Positions 35,231 through 48,208 of a stretch of DNA of 64,000 nucleotides are shown piece after piece. This DNA is from Hymenoscyphus infarciens (lineage: Eukaryota > Ascomycota > Leotiomycetes > Helotiales > Helotiaceae). The stretch's first letter is position 1. Each line of letters begins with the position of its first letter. The notes below the pieces were generated by a model. That model was not told the DNA's origin and did no database searches. It saw only the letters and a list, made by a program, of their open reading frames with translations. The stretch is from NCBI GenBank assembly GCA_001414345.1, contig LLCB01000121.1, forward strand, positions 1-64,000. Reading direction: 5' to 3'. The translations under genes were made by a program, and so were the position numbers.

Positions 35231-38200
35231 AGGCTATTTAGACGTAAATTAAAATACTTAAATCAGTAATCTTAAAGCTTAAAGTAAGAGTATTTATAAT
35301 TTATAATACTTAAATTATGAAATTTAAGTATAAGTAGAGGTAGAAAGTAGAAGGTAATATAGTATATATATATCTATTAAATATATATATATTATAATCG
35401 CTTACTACTTACTCTCTATTAATATATATACTACCTAGTACTATACTAAATATAAGTATAATATAACTTTAAATCTATTATCTAAAACATTATAAATTAT
35501 TAAAAGTAATATATATACTTAGTATAAACAATAACGTTATATAAGTACTTAATAAATAAGAGAGGAAAAGAGCTAATTAAGACTTTTAATACTATAAGTA
35601 TAGATATAATTTAACCTAAGAGTAAGAGATGCTAAGCCTAATTAGGTAATTAGTATATAATTAGTAAAGTAGTATTTAAATAATCTTAAATTATAATTAT
35701 TTAAACATTTTAGTAAAGAGAGTAAAAGGAGAGTAAAGGTAGTAAGAAGTAACTAAAAAGTAGTAATAAAATTAAGGTATTATAGATAATCCTCCTAGTA
35801 TCTATACCTAAAATATCTACTACTATATACCTTTACTTCTTATCTCTCTTCTTATTATACTTATTATATATAATCTTAACCTTTTTAGTAGTATAAGAGA
35901 GTTAATTAGTAAGGGTTATTTAAGAGAGAGTATCTCCTCTCTTTCTCTTTAAATTAAGGCTATTTATAAAAGCGATTATAGTAGTAGATATTATTTTACT
36001 TACTAGTATATTTATAGGTATAAGAGGAGTAAGTAAGAGCGAATTAAAGACCTTCTTATTAAGCTCTTAATCGAGTTTTAATTACTCTTCTTTATTAATT
36101 AATTTAAGCCTACTTTTAGTAATAGTAGTATTAATATCTATATATAATTAAGTATTAAGATCTTTTATAATTTACTTATCTATATCTACCTATTATTACA
36201 CTACTTTATCTACTCTCTCTAGTATATTTAACTTAGTAGATATTATTAAGCTCTCCTTCTTCTTATCCTCTATAAGAGGTAATAACAAGTATAAGCTTAG
36301 AGTTAATACTTCTTCGCTATTAGTATCCTCCTCTATATTTATATCTATATCCTTACTTCTTATATTACTTTTAGAACTATCTCTAGAATTATTATCTCTA
36401 TTATCTTCCTCTTTTAAATAAGCAGTAATAATTATAGAGTAGTCTTCTAGATAAGTAGTAATAATTATAGATATCTCTAGAAGATTATCTAATTCTAAAT
36501 TATCTATTAATATTATACTTACTCTAGTACTAGTACTATCTCCTAGTAATAGTATAGGCTTAGTATCTCTCTTTCTATTCTAAGCGTTATCTTCGAGTAT
36601 AATAAGCTTATTATTAGATATCTTAATAGACGCTAAGAGTTAAAGTAGATTTAGTAGCTCTTAGGTATTCTATAAGAGTATAATAGATTACCTCTTTTTA
36701 GAAGATTAGAGCTTATTATTAATATAGTTATTAAATACTACGTATACTTTATAGTACTTTTTATTAGTAAGACCTTTTAGTAAACTAAAGTATTATATAA
36801 GAGCTTATACGTTATCTACCTTCTTATAATCTATAGTACTTAATTACTTAGCTTTTCTCTTCTTAATACTAATATTTATAGCTAGAAAGATGTCTTCTAC
36901 CTTATTAATAAGAAGTAGTATATTAATAAGATCCTATCTACTAGGAGTAGAGACTATAGAGTAGATATCCTCTAAGAGCTTAATAGCGAACCTTTTAGCT
37001 TATATATTCTAGAGTACTAATTTAAAGTTAAATAGATTCTTAGAGTTACTAGTAGGTAAGTAAGACACTTAAAATAGAAAGTTATTATTAATTTATACTT
37101 TAACTATCTTACTATATTATATTATAGAAGTATATATAATTATAAAGATACTCTTAGTAGTAGAGAAGTCCTTAGTACTTATTATATATATATAGATATA
37201 TAAAGCTACTTAAATATAGATTTTAATAATAGAGATAGACTTTAGCGTCTTATAAGTTAGAGGAGAAGGAGCTAGAGAGCCTATACTAATTAGTAGTATA
37301 TACTAAATTTAAAAGTACTACTTACTTTAAGTCTTTTTCTTATTAGAGATAAATCCCTTCTTATGTACTTTTGCTCTAATTATTTTAGTCTTACTAGAAG
37401 CTTTTATAAAGAAGAATTATTTAGCTCTAGCCTTTTCTTCTTAGATAGCTTACTTTCTAGCTATAGCTAATTTATTCTTCTTTTACTTAATAATAAGAGT
37501 AGAGTAGTTAGTAGTAGAACGTTTTATAGCAGCCTCTTACTTCCTCTTAGACTCTATAATTAACTGTTATTTCTTCTCTTAGCTATTAGAGCTTTATATT
37601 ATAGCTTTTATAGAGTAGTCTTTTACTTTTTATAGACAGTTCTTAATCTTATTATTAAAGAGAGGTAGCTTCTAAGAAAGCGTAGATATATGATTTTCTA
37701 GAGCACTTACTAGGTTTACTAGAAAGTAATAAAAGTATACTTTAAGCTTTAAACTCTTAGAATAAGAAGCCTAGACTTCTAGACATTTAAGAGACTAATA
37801 TTAAAGCATCTTAGTATATTTTTAGTATTATAAGATAGTAGATATAGAGCTTCTAAAAGTATAAGTAAAAGTAATAGAATAAAAATAAGAAAATTAGAGA
37901 ACTGTCCTACTTAAACTATATAACCTTCTATACCTTACTTCTTACTTTTAATATTATTTATAAAGCTCTAATATACTATTCTAGTATATATTAAATAATT
38001 ACTAGTTATATAGTATATTATCTCTTATAAAGGCTAGAACTTTATTTACTATTTTATAAGTATTTATAGAAGTAGGTGTAAGTAAGACTAGATTAAAGAA
38101 TATTCTACTTTAAGTAATAACTTAAGAACTAGCTTAGAAACCTCCTCTAGAGACTAAAGAGGTTCTAAAGATAAGCGATTAATACTAAGCCTAATTTGTA

Positions 38201-41200
38201 AATTATTTACTACTACTAATAAAAGTTAGTAATCTATATACTTAAAATAGCTTAAAAACATAATATTCTAAATTTATTCTTTTACTTTTAATTTAAGTAT
38301 AGAATAGTATTATTTATATCTATAAAGCTAATAAGAACTTAATAGACGTAGAACTTATAATATTATGATTTTTTAAAGATTTAAGAGTCTAAGATTACTA
38401 ACTTTTATTAGTAGTAGTAAGTAATTTATAAATTAGGCTTAGTACTAATAGTCGTTATTAGTAGGTTTACTCTACTAAAATCTCTCTCTAGGTACTTAGA
38501 GAATTATATACTTATAACTATATCTATAATCTTATATAAATTACTTCTAAATTTAATTAAAAGTTAATAAACATGTCTATTCTCTTCTAAAGTTATATTA
38601 AGCCTTTTTTTATATTTGAAATATATGAATTTTAGGCCTAAGGCTTAGTCTATATTTAGTATAGGTTTATTCCTAGTTTAGTATATCTATTTACTTATTA
38701 ATTATAAATAGTAAAAGTAATACTACTAGCTAACCCTCTATACCTTTTATAGATAGTAATATATACTTCCTTTATTATATTACTCTCTATTAACGTTTGC
38801 TTTACTCTAACTAGTAAGTAATTATAATTATAAACTACTATAGAGTCTATAGTTAGTTAGTAGATTATAATACTATAATTCTAGAGATACTACTATAGCT
38901 AAGAATATATATTAAATATAAGGTTACTAATAAGAAGAAAGAGGATTAAGGATTTAAAACCTTACTCTTTAAATAGACTTAAGAGACTATCTTTTAATAA
39001 ATAACCTAGAATTAGAATTATTAAAGCCCTCTACTATAATAACAACGTTTAATACTATCTATTAGTAAAAGAGCTCTATAAAAGAGGAGGCTTAATTCTA
39101 AGAATAAATTAGTAGCTTCTAAAGTAGATTAATTAAATATAAATTTATCTACTAATATCTATTCTTAAATCTCCTTCTAAATCATCTTCGACTAGTAAGG
39201 TATATCTATTAGTTATATACTCTCTTAAATCCTTATCTAATCTTACTAAACTATCGTTATCTAACTCTTCTAATTCCTTATCTAAGAAGTTACTATTATA
39301 TAAATAATCTAGTACTATATTTATCGCTTAATCGCTCTTATCTTTATTATTAAAGTATATACTAAATTTATCTTAATTAGCCTCTCTAGCTTCTTTTAAT
39401 TCTTAAGCTATCTTAGAGTATAGCTTCTACTTATATACTCCTTCTAGCTTATCTAAAAAGCCTAATCCTACTAAATTACCTTCTTAGATATACGCTAATA
39501 ATTCTACTCTTAAATCTAAGTATATTATAGTATAAGTTTCCCTCTCTTTAGTATATATTATCTTATTAATTAGTAGTATATAGCTATATACTAATAATTT
39601 TATTTTATACTATTCTAAAGTTACCTAAGATAAATATATATTAATATTCTAATTCTTATATAATTCCTAAAGCTTAGTAAGCTTCTTAGTAGGTACCTTA
39701 ATACTATAATCGTTTACTAGATACTCTTTGCTTCTAGGATAGTAAAAGTTAGTCTATAATACTCCTAGTACTCTATACTCTTAATTAGTATTAGTATAAA
39801 TATAATAGGAATTCTATATATATATAAACGTTTAAAGCTCCTTCTAAATAATTAACATATATATATATAATATAGTAATTATATTAAAAAAGCTCTTTTT
39901 AGAAAATAATCTCTTTTTATAAACATCTTAGAAGTATATCTTCTACTTATTTAGAGACTCTTTTATAAGCTGTCTCTATTAAGCCTTAATACGTTAGTTA
40001 ACTATAAAAGTACTAAACTAATATAAGTCTAAAAATTAGTATAACTCTCTACTACTTTCTATAGCTTATTATTAATAAAGTATATAGTAAGTATCTACTA
40101 TTATTAGAGATTCTAATCCTTAATTCGATTATATATAGTATAGTATCTTTCTAAGACTACTTATAGTATTACTATATTATTATAGAGTAGATACTATTAT
40201 ATTATTTAAGATACTATAATAGTTTTAAGAGAGAAATTAAGTATAAGTATTAATACTAGTATATATCTTAATACTAATAAACCTTAATTTATAATATCTA
40301 TTAATACTTTATATAAAATTAGGCTCTAGTATAATATATTTACTATAAGTATTTTTAATCTCTTATAACTTATAATTATACCTCTTTTTATTAACTTTTA
40401 ATAACACTTTTTAAATCTTATTCTAGCTCTATCTTTTAACTCTATCTTTATTAATACTATAAGTATTAAGGTATATATAGAGGAATCTAAGGCTAAAGCT
40501 TCTTATAATACTAAAGTAGCTATATTTATAGATCTTATACTAAAGGATAGTCTCTAGCTCTTTATACTCTTCTTATATAAAGAACTTTTAATATTAAAGG
40601 CTTATCTTAAATCGTAACTTTTAGAGCCTTTAAAGCTTAATTATAAAGCTCTTATAATTTAATATATATATTATACTTAAATTAGATAATCTTATATTTT
40701 TAAAGAGATATACTACTTATATATATAAGATAGAAGTAGTCTTACTTTTTTTATACTAGTAAAGGTTCTACTTTATATTATATTAGAGCTTGAGAGTAGT
40801 ATTAAAGACGTTAATATTATACTTACTTTTAAGAATATTATATATCTTTTAAATAGAGACTTTCTTTTAGTATAACTCCTCTATAAACACTTTATATAGC
40901 TTTAAATTAATAAACTAATATAGTATATTTAAGCTCCTATTATATACTTAAAATCGCTCTTTTTATACTTTCTACTATACTTAAAATTCTAAGATTATTA
41001 TACTATAATACTACTACTAAGGATATTATACTTTAATAGATACCTAGATCTACTACTAGAGCTTATTCTCTTCCTTCTTCTATCGTTATTAAGACTTAAA
41101 TTTAAAGAAGTAGAGAGAGTATATATAGTAGTAGAATAGTACTTTTAAAAGAAGGAATAATATAGAGTAGTAGTAAAAAGAAGGAGTAACTAATTCGATT

Positions 41201-41794
41201 TATCTTAAGATATTCTACTATTAAGGATATTATACTTTAATAGATGCTTAGAGCTATTATAAAAGCTTGTTCTCTTTCTTCTTCTATTATCGTTAGTGTT
41301 TAAATTTAAGAAGAGAGAGAGAGTATATATAGTAGTAGAATAGTACTTTTAAAGGAAGAAATAATAAGATAGAGAGTAGTATTTAAAGAAAGAAGTAATA
41401 TAAGAGAGTTAGTATATAAGATAAGTATACTTTTTAGCTTATAAAATAAATAGTACTAACCTTAATTAGGAAATTAGTATATAATTAAGAAAAGTAGTTA
41501 AAAGTGCTTAAATAATCTTAAATTAAGATTATTTAAGCTTTTAAAGTAAGCTAATTACTTTGATATTAAGTAATCTAGAGTAATTAGTTTAAAAAAGGCT
41601 TAGTTTTAAGATATAATTTAAGAACTTATTATAGTAATAAAAGTTGATTTATATAGTCTTTTTATATTATATATATATATCTCTTATCTTAATATGTTTT
41701 AATTTAATATTTAATATCTTTTATAATTATTTATTAATTATATAACTTTTATAATTTATAATTTATGATTTATAATCTACGATTTAGCTTCTAA

Positions 41795-41956
41795 AAAATC
41801 TATGTTTATTGATTTACGATTTGTGATTTGCGATTTAGCTCTAAAGGGCTATATACTTAGAAATCTAAGCTTTATGATTTACAATTTACGATTTGCGATT
41901 TACGATTTACGATTTAGTTATCGTTTCTGACTTTTAGTATGTACAGGACGCCCTAC
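41795..41956 (-). repeat. Right terminal inverted repeat of the 6.9-kb element
   Basis: Read on the minus strand it starts tagggcgtcctgtacatact and contains the same cgtaaat/cgcaaat series and tatatagccctttagagcta as the left end. Confidence 0.8.
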
Positions 41957-42354
41957 CTACTAATTAACAAATTACTCTCAAAGTCTCTCCAAGATTACTC
42001 ACAGGCTACAATTTTTTTCATCGCAAGCAATGATTGAAAGGGATTTTGCTATTACATATCGATCTTGAATTGTCCCAGAAGCCCAGCTAAGCTTACCCGC
42101 CAAGTGTATAACCGACCACCCCCTTTTTCAATACCACGTTCGCAATCTAAAATCACGATTCCCTCAACCAGGACATTCGTCATTTCGTTATCAATCAAAG
42201 TAAGTACTCTGCCGCATACCCGCACCGCCAGGATAAATACCTCAATATGTAATCCCTGTTCAATTCCGACCTTCTGCATTAGGCTTGGCAACAAACCTAA
42301 CCTGCAGATCCCACCACCCGACAACTGCGGGGCTACTGCTGTGCCTGCCAAGGG

Positions 42355-42362
42355 TATAAATA
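42355..42362 (+). promoter_or_regulatory. TATA box of the sedolisin gene
   Basis: TATAAATA lies 83 bases before the start codon at 42438. It is followed by a pyrimidine-rich leader (cctctttccccttctctttt). The transposon end is only about 400 bases upstream, so the core promoter is compact. Confidence 0.6.
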
Positions 42363-42437
42363 CTACTACACAGAACCCGGAATTACCTCTTTCCCCTTCT
42401 CTTTTATCCCCATTCCCAATCTCTCAGGAATTTGAAG

Positions 42438-44812
42438 ATGGTGCGTCTCACGGTTCTTGCTTCGGTTTTAGCATTTTGCGAGGTTTTGAATGCAGTTGAT
42501 GTACCGGCTCGCCATGAAGTTCACGAGAAAAGAACATCAATACATCCTCGATGGACGAGAACGAAGAGGGTGGCGGAACACAAACTCCTTCCGATGCGAA
42601 TTGGTCTAGCACAGGCGAATCTTGATGATGGGTATGAACATCTAATGGATGTGTAAGTTGCCAATTCCAGGATAAATGAAGTCAAAACCAACTTTTGTCG
42701 AATACTACCTTTCCCCTCGATCTCTACTAATAAAATTCACACTTAGGGCCGATCCAGCGTCACCCAACTTCGGCAAACATTGGACTTCAGACGAAGTGAT
42801 AGAGAAATTCCGCCCAGCAAAAGAGACGGAAGAAAATGTTCGAGAATGGCTGGTCGAAAATGGGATCCCAGCAACCAGAATTTCCCACTCAGAGAATAAA
42901 GGATGGTTCGCATTCTACGCCACAGCAAAAGAAGCAGAATCTCTTCTTCACACCGAGTACCACGAATACGAGGATTCAGTAACAGGGGGTGTAATGCCAT
43001 CATGTGATTCCTATCATGTTCCAAAGCACATTCGACGCCACATCGACTACATCACTCCCGGAATCAAACTCCTTGCACCCGTCGAATCTTGGCAAAATAA
43101 ACGAGATTCTAGGATGCGAAAAGACAAGAGGGAGTTGGAAAAGAGAATCCGCCACACAGTACTCCAAACCTCCCCAGATTCCCACCCAAATAACACCGAT
43201 TTGAGCACTTGCGATGTTGCAATTACACCAGCATGTGTCGCAGCTCTATATCAAATTCCACCCGTGCCATCAACACCACCTCACCCAAACAACAGCCTAG
43301 GAATCTTCGAGAGCGAGTTGCAATTTTATACTCAATATGACCTCGATTCCTTCTTCACTAACTACACCAATGGGAAGATCCCAAATGGAACACATCCGGT
43401 GGCTGCTAATATCGATGGCGGGATGCAATCAAGTGATGATTTGAATTACGCTGGTACGGAGTGTAATCTGGATTTACAACTTGCGTATCCGATTGTATAT
43501 CCTCAGACACTTACGGACTACGAGGTGGATGATTATATTGTGCAGAGTAATCAGGAGGATACTTATACATTTGGTTTTAATACGTTTTTGGATGCGCTTG
43601 ATGGTGTAAGTCTCATCCTAGTCCCTATTTCATTCATTCTTCTCATGAAATCTGTTAACTGGCGTACAAATAGTCCTACTGTACTTTCTCAGCCTACAAT
43701 GAAACAGGCAACCACCCTGTTCTAGACCAAGCATACCCAGATAAAAACACTGGTGGCTGGGCCGGCCAACTAATGTGCGGAACATTCAAGCCGACAAATG
43801 TCATCTCCCTTTCTTACGGAGGTCAAGAATCCGATCTTCCAATTTCATACCAAAAACGGCAATGCCTTGAGTACATGAAACTTGGATTACAAGGAGTATC
43901 TTTCTTGTTTGCTAGTGGGGATTCAGGAGTTTCTAGTACGTCCCTCTCTAAGCGAATCAGGAAGAATGAGAGAGCTAATACTTCCCACCAGATTACCCAG
44001 GCGGTATTGACGGACCAACTGGTTGTTTGGGTCCAAACCTCGATGTTTTTAACCCCACCTGGCCCGGAACATGTCCCTAGTAAGCAACTTTCTCATTCGA
44101 TCTCCTATTCTTTGTAGTCATTCGCAATTTCCATCCTTGTCCACCGCACTCACTTTAACGATATACTAATTTTTGTAGTGTTACCTCAGTCGGAGCAACA
44201 AAAGTGTATCCCGGAAAAACAGTTAAGGACCCTGAGTCCGCAGTCTACGATCCAGCCGGACATCCTTATTCCGTAAACTTCTCCTCCGGCGGTGGCTTCT
44301 CAAACATCTATCCCATCCCAAAATACCAAGCCTCCGCAGTCTCCACATTCTTTTCCGATCACAATCCCCCTTATAAATACTACGAGGCCTTGTCACCAGA
44401 TACGCAGAATATCTCTCAACTCCCAGATATCGGTGCTCTAGCTGGCACCAGTGGGGGTGTATACTCGAGACTTGGAAGGGGAATTCCCGATGTTGCAGCA
44501 AACGGTGATAATATTGCCATTTACTCGGCTGGACGAATTCGATTGTCAGGTGGAACCTCAGCATCAACGCCCATCTTCTCGGCAGTGATAAATCGAATCA
44601 ATGAAGCGAGACTCAACGCTGGGAAAGGTGCTATTGGGTTTTTGAATCCGAGTTTGTATGCAAACCCGGGGATGCTGAATGATATTACTAATGGAAGTAA
44701 TCCTGGTTGTAACACTATTGGGTTTTCGGCTGTGAAGGGGTGGGATCCTGCTACGGGACTTGGGACACCAAACTTTCCCAAGATGTTGGATTATTATTTG
44801 AAGTTGCCTTGA
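42438..44812 (+). CDS. Sedolisin (peptidase S53), secreted tripeptidyl-peptidase SED2-like
   Basis: Exons are 42438-42652, 42747-43605, 43674-43935, 43992-44079 and 44179-44812. All introns are GT-AG (56-99 nt) with consistent phases, giving 685 residues. A signal peptide (MVRLTVLASVLAFCEVLNA) and a pro-domain of roughly 175 residues come first. The mature part begins about residue 200 near DLSTCDVAITPACVAALYQI. Catalytic residues of the Ser-Glu-Asp family are visible: Glu310 and Asp314 in TECNLDLQLAY, oxyanion Asp441 in ASGDSGVS, and Ser602 in SGGTSASTP. The C-terminal calcium-site region NDITNGSNPGC...KGWDPATGLGTP is present. Family members cleave tripeptides from protein N-termini at acidic pH outside the cell. 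All key residues are intact and no RIP damage is seen, although a transposon ends 480 bases upstream. Exon 4 encodes YPGGIDGPTGCLGPN...FNPTWPGTCP, a conserved block, which supports the small exon. Confidence 0.93.
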
Positions 44813-45681
44813 TTATCTTGCGGAAGTGTGTTGGATCTTCCTGAAGAACGTTTGGGCTTGAAAATAATTTTTGGGAACACAAATAATTTCAAGGTGCAGT
44901 TGTGTCAATCGTAAGTAGAAATAGGATATCAACCTATGCTAAGAAATGAAAGGCAAGTACTATACCATTATTGTACGTATGAGTAAATGATTCACGGCTC
45001 TTTCTCTTGCCGGGTGTCTACCCGTCGCTTTTCTCGGGATCTTTTGCGCCAACATACTTTTCAATCCTCCGACCGGGTGAAAATGCACTAAGAGAATTTC
45101 TCAACGATTTGAGTGGTATTGAACTACATCACGCATGTGGCGGTTTCTCAATGGCCTGATGATCAAATAAACGCATGCCCCTTTGAGCTCGCTTGATGTT
45201 GTGGAACAGGAAGAAGTTTGGACTTATTGGAGCCAGGGAAGATCTGCCCACCAGAACAGACAGAGCAAAGAAGTTTGAAAGAGAAAAATTACCCGTTGGA
45301 ATTTTTAGAAGAAACGAACTGTTGAGCTACGGTCAGATCTCTTGTGACATGGAGACCATAACCGCTTGCCCTCTAGGGGATATGGGAAGATTTGAGACCA
45401 AAATTGCTTGAGAACGTCAACTCTAAAGAAAAGCTGCAAATTTGGGATCTGAGAGAAGACTACCTATAGTATGGCGTCAGGTCAACTGAAATCCCTTGTG
45501 CTGTACTAAAACAGAGAGAGTCAAAGTTGCCACAATTCCCTTCTCATGTTTCCTTGCTTGTATATCCCGAAAGAATGTCTCTTATTGGGACTTTTGTACA
45601 AAGAACATCTAAGGTTTCTCTTCATCAGATTTTCCTGTCGCCGTTTGGTTCTGCTTTTCCCCAAATCCTAAATGCGTTCCC
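44813..45681. other. Intergenic region downstream of the sedolisin
   Basis: Ordinary composition. A 72-codon frame at 45193-45411 has no recognisable features. No RNA gene or repeat is seen. Confidence 0.5.
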
Positions 45682-45843
45682 CTATAGCACATAATACGAA
45701 ATGAGCGAATTCCTCATTGGCGGACGCTTCCACACATACAAATTAGAGAAATACAACAATTCAGAAGTAAGAACAACGCCTTGGCCATGAAATTCAGAAA
45801 CCACAGTAGAGGATGGGATCGCCGCATGTAAATGGGTACTTAC

Positions 45844-46032
45844 TGTTTTAGGAAATACCACCTTTACATCACCATCACTATCATACAAGATATCATGGAT
45901 TTGGGCTGCGATCGCCTTCCTCTCTTCTTTTACAATGCTCGCTAGGGCAGTGTTAGCATCACCCATCAAAGAAAAACGAAGCTCCCAGACTACCTGGGCT
46001 ATGTTTCTTTGCTTGTCCAGGAAAGTCGCCAC
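45844..46032 (-). CDS. Possible exon of a small unknown gene
   Basis: An open minus-strand stretch ends in a good donor, AAACA|GTAAGT, at about 45849/45848 and reads ...MGDANTALASIVKEERKAIAAQIHDILYDSDGDVKVVFPKT. The first in-frame ATG is at 45966. Upstream codons stay open to an acceptor-like CTGTAG before 46033, so an earlier exon is possible. Codon content looks protein-like, with an amphipathic helix followed by an acidic turn, but I cannot place the remaining exons. It may be a gene fragment or chance. Confidence 0.3.
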
Positions 46033-47059
46033 GCTACAGGAGTGACAGACAGGTGGAGTGGGTCTTGACGAGTGTGAGAGAGCACGCGAATTGGAGGATC
46101 AAAAGATAAGATATGGTGATGTTAATTTTGGAGATGACGTTGGTGTTTTAGCCGTTGGTGACGAGGAAATTGTTCAGAAGATTGAAAGGAGACTTTAATA
46201 CCCTGTAAGGGTTGAGATTTCGGGACCTAGTTAGGCTTAAAAGTTCATTTGCTGGATAACAAGAGTCGGTGTGCGACTATAGTCTAGATTAGTTCAGTTT
46301 AGTTTAACTTCCTTAGTCAATCTTTCTTTTTATAGAGCGTGTGATAGTATGCATATTGATTGTGAACAGTAAGTTCCACATTTTGATGTAGTTCAGGAGC
46401 TTACCTGTAGAATACAAGTGAAAACAGGCCTGGGGCGACTTCTACCTTCAACGTTGAAGCTCCTCAAGATAGCCGAGATGCCCGTGATAACTTTACAGTA
46501 TACCTTCGACAACTTCGTCTTTGTCTCGTAAATTAAAAAAATGTGCAATCAAACTTTTGCCTCATCTCCCTAACGAAGCTACAAAGCACAGTAGTGAAGA
46601 TTCAAAGTCTTTCCTTCCCGTGATTGATATATATTCTTTCGACAGTAAACCTGAAATCGACACCAATGTGTAATTCGATGACGACTAAAACAAATTCGGA
46701 GTTGTTTCAAGTTCGTGCGTCTGTGAGGCGTCTGAAGCATTATCTAGAATTCGAGCATGCAGACTATTGTGCAGGGTGGTTTCAGCAAGTTCGCGTGGGT
46801 CAGCAGGTCGAGTACCAACGATAGGGATCAAGTTTTGGCTGAAGAAGTTGTCAGGGACTGTCAACTTGTCATGCTTCCTTTTAAGACCGGGGGTTCTTTA
46901 ATCTGTGGGTACAGGTGGCAAGATTGAGATTTTCCAATCACTGTTTTGGAGATACAGAAACCTCCATCCTCTCCAAGCTCCACACTCCTCAAAAATACTT
47001 GGAAATCTCTCGAATAATCTTCCATGACTCAAATTTACCTATCTAATCTTGTTACCTCA
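46033..47059. other. Intergenic region
   Basis: About 1 kb of ordinary composition. Short frames only, with none supported. The right end is the 3' flank of the Ser-rich repeat protein gene. Confidence 0.45.
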
Positions 47060-48208
47060 CTATGTACCAGGATATCTTCCCCCCATTCCTCCATACCTGC
47101 CACCTCCATGACTACCTCCGCCATAACCAGGAAATCCATTTCCAAGCCCACCTCCATACTGTCCTCCACCACGTCCAAATCTATTCCCCGAATTATAAGT
47201 CCGTATCCTCGCATTCCCACTTCCCGAAGGAATTCCTACAAACAAACTATTGGGATCTCCCCCATGGACTTTTTCAAAATAATCCTCCTTACTCCAAAAC
47301 GGGCCCAACCACTTATTTCCCATTTCGGCTGGTTGATTCACATCCCTAGAAAGGTTATAGAACCTTCCTTTCCCTTCAGCCAACAGCTCATCCGACACAA
47401 AATGCCATCCGCCACCAAATTGAATTAACTCCGGAGGCATACATCTATACCCTCCCTCTCTGCGCTCCCATGGGTAACCCGCTGGACAAAATCCTGCACA
47501 GCCACTTGCGAGCTTGTCTTTCGCCCACTTATCTTGCTCCTGTTGTTCCTTTGGGGGCAGAGATTTGTATTGAGTTTGGCGGGAGGCCATTATGATGTCG
47601 AGTTGGCTGGTGTAATTGGATTTCAGTAGGTTTGAGTTATCCAGTTTAGACGGGATATGCGAGTGTTGATGCCTTGAAGATGAAGATTGAGAGTGGTCAA
47701 GATTCCCTGGTAAAATGGATTGGCCATGTCTTGAAGAGGAGGATCTGTTCTGGTCAAGTCGTGATGGCATATGCGAGTATTGATTTCTTGAAGACGAGGG
47801 TTGCGAGTTATCAACATTAGATGGCATGAGAGAGTGCCAATGTATTGACGAAGAGGAAGTATTCTGATCGAGAATAGCTGGCAACATGGAATGACCATGT
47901 CGGGAAGAAGAGGAAGCGTCGGAATATTGTTGGGTTCTCGAAGAAGATTGACTTCTAGAAGCAGATGACGACAATGTCTCTCTTCCCCTGTCTAGATTAG
48001 CTGGTAGAATAGACTGCTGTGGTCCTCTAGATGAGGATCGCCTTTTATCTAATTCGGAAGGCATGACAGAAACTTGTTCCCTAGGTCGCGAAGACGAACG
48101 AGAACCCGGGCGTGAAGACGATCGTCCTTGGCTTTTGGAAGCGTCTGCCTTCTTCTGAGCTTCCCATGCTGCATCGGCAGCAGACTTGTCGTTATTGCTT
48201 GGAGGCAT
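47060..48208 (-). CDS. Ser-rich protein with 7 approximate 19-residue repeats and Gly-rich tail
   Basis: I start at ATG 48208 (MPPSNNDKSAADAAWEAQKK), giving 382 residues. The frame is open further upstream but has no ATG and reads as non-coding sequence. Residues 1-50 are basic and Ser/Arg-rich. From about 48 to 215 a unit of about 19-20 residues repeats at least seven times: consensus H-S-(I/L/M)-(L/M)-P-S-x-L-D-x-x-x-S-S-S-S-R-H. Examples are HSLMPSNVDNSQPSSSRNQ, YSHMPSRLDQNRSSSSRHG and QSILPGNLDHSQSSSSRHQ. A conserved-looking domain follows (about 240-335) with three Cys: SGCAGFCPAGYPWERREGGY, then RCMPPELIQFGGGWHFVSDE. The tail is Gly-rich (GRGGGQYGGG...YGGMGG). There is no signal peptide. 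Domain composition suggests a disordered scaffold or RNA/protein-interaction role, but none is established. Confidence 0.72.
   Translation of the reverse strand: MPPSNNDKSAADAAWEAQKKADASKSQGRSSSRPGSRSSSRPREQVSVMPSELDKRRSSSRGPQQSILPANLDRGRETLSSSASRSQSSSRTQQYSDASSSSRHGHSMLPAILDQNTSSSSIHWHSLMPSNVDNSQPSSSRNQYSHMPSRLDQNRSSSSRHGQSILPGNLDHSQSSSSRHQHSHIPSKLDNSNLLKSNYTSQLDIIMASRQTQYKSLPPKEQQEQDKWAKDKLASGCAGFCPAGYPWERREGGYRCMPPELIQFGGGWHFVSDELLAEGKGRFYNLSRDVNQPAEMGNKWLGPFWSKEDYFEKVHGGDPNSLFVGIPSGSGNARIRTYNSGNRFGRGGGQYGGGLGNGFPGYGGGSHGGGRYGGMGGRYPGT

Larger units (their letters stand above)
35069..41956. mobile_element. 6.9-kb DNA element with long terminal inverted repeats, unclassified, RIP-inactivated
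   Basis: The left end (35069 to about 35230) reads tacggcatcccgtacgtacc, aaagtcggaaacgac, then cgtaaat/cgcaaat units, aagcttagatttttaag, tatatagccctttagagcta and aatcaataaacgtag. The right end (about 41790-41956) is the same series on the other strand. These inverted repeats are about 165 bases and differ mainly by transitions. The direct repeat ACCTACTA occurs at 35063-35070 and 41955-41962. With ends at TA, this implies target CCTAC, though an 8-bp target is also possible. The interior has almost no CpA/TpG. On the minus strand there are long frame relics, notably about 39180-39900 and 35850-36900, rich in Glu/Lys/Leu. None matched a transposase family I can name. Confidence 0.75.

Noticed and set aside
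35100..41950. Arrays of CGTAAAT/CGCAAAT as telomere repeats or a CRISPR-like array
   Set aside because: They are short, irregular and located symmetrically at the ends of a TIR element in a eukaryotic genome, so they are TIR subrepeats.
42052..42499. Open frames on both strands in the sedolisin promoter
   Set aside because: They overlap the TATA box and the signal-peptide exon in other frames and have no features.
45193..46824. Short plus-strand frames at 45193-45411 and 46624-46824
   Set aside because: No ATG context, domain or splice support; ordinary intergenic frames.
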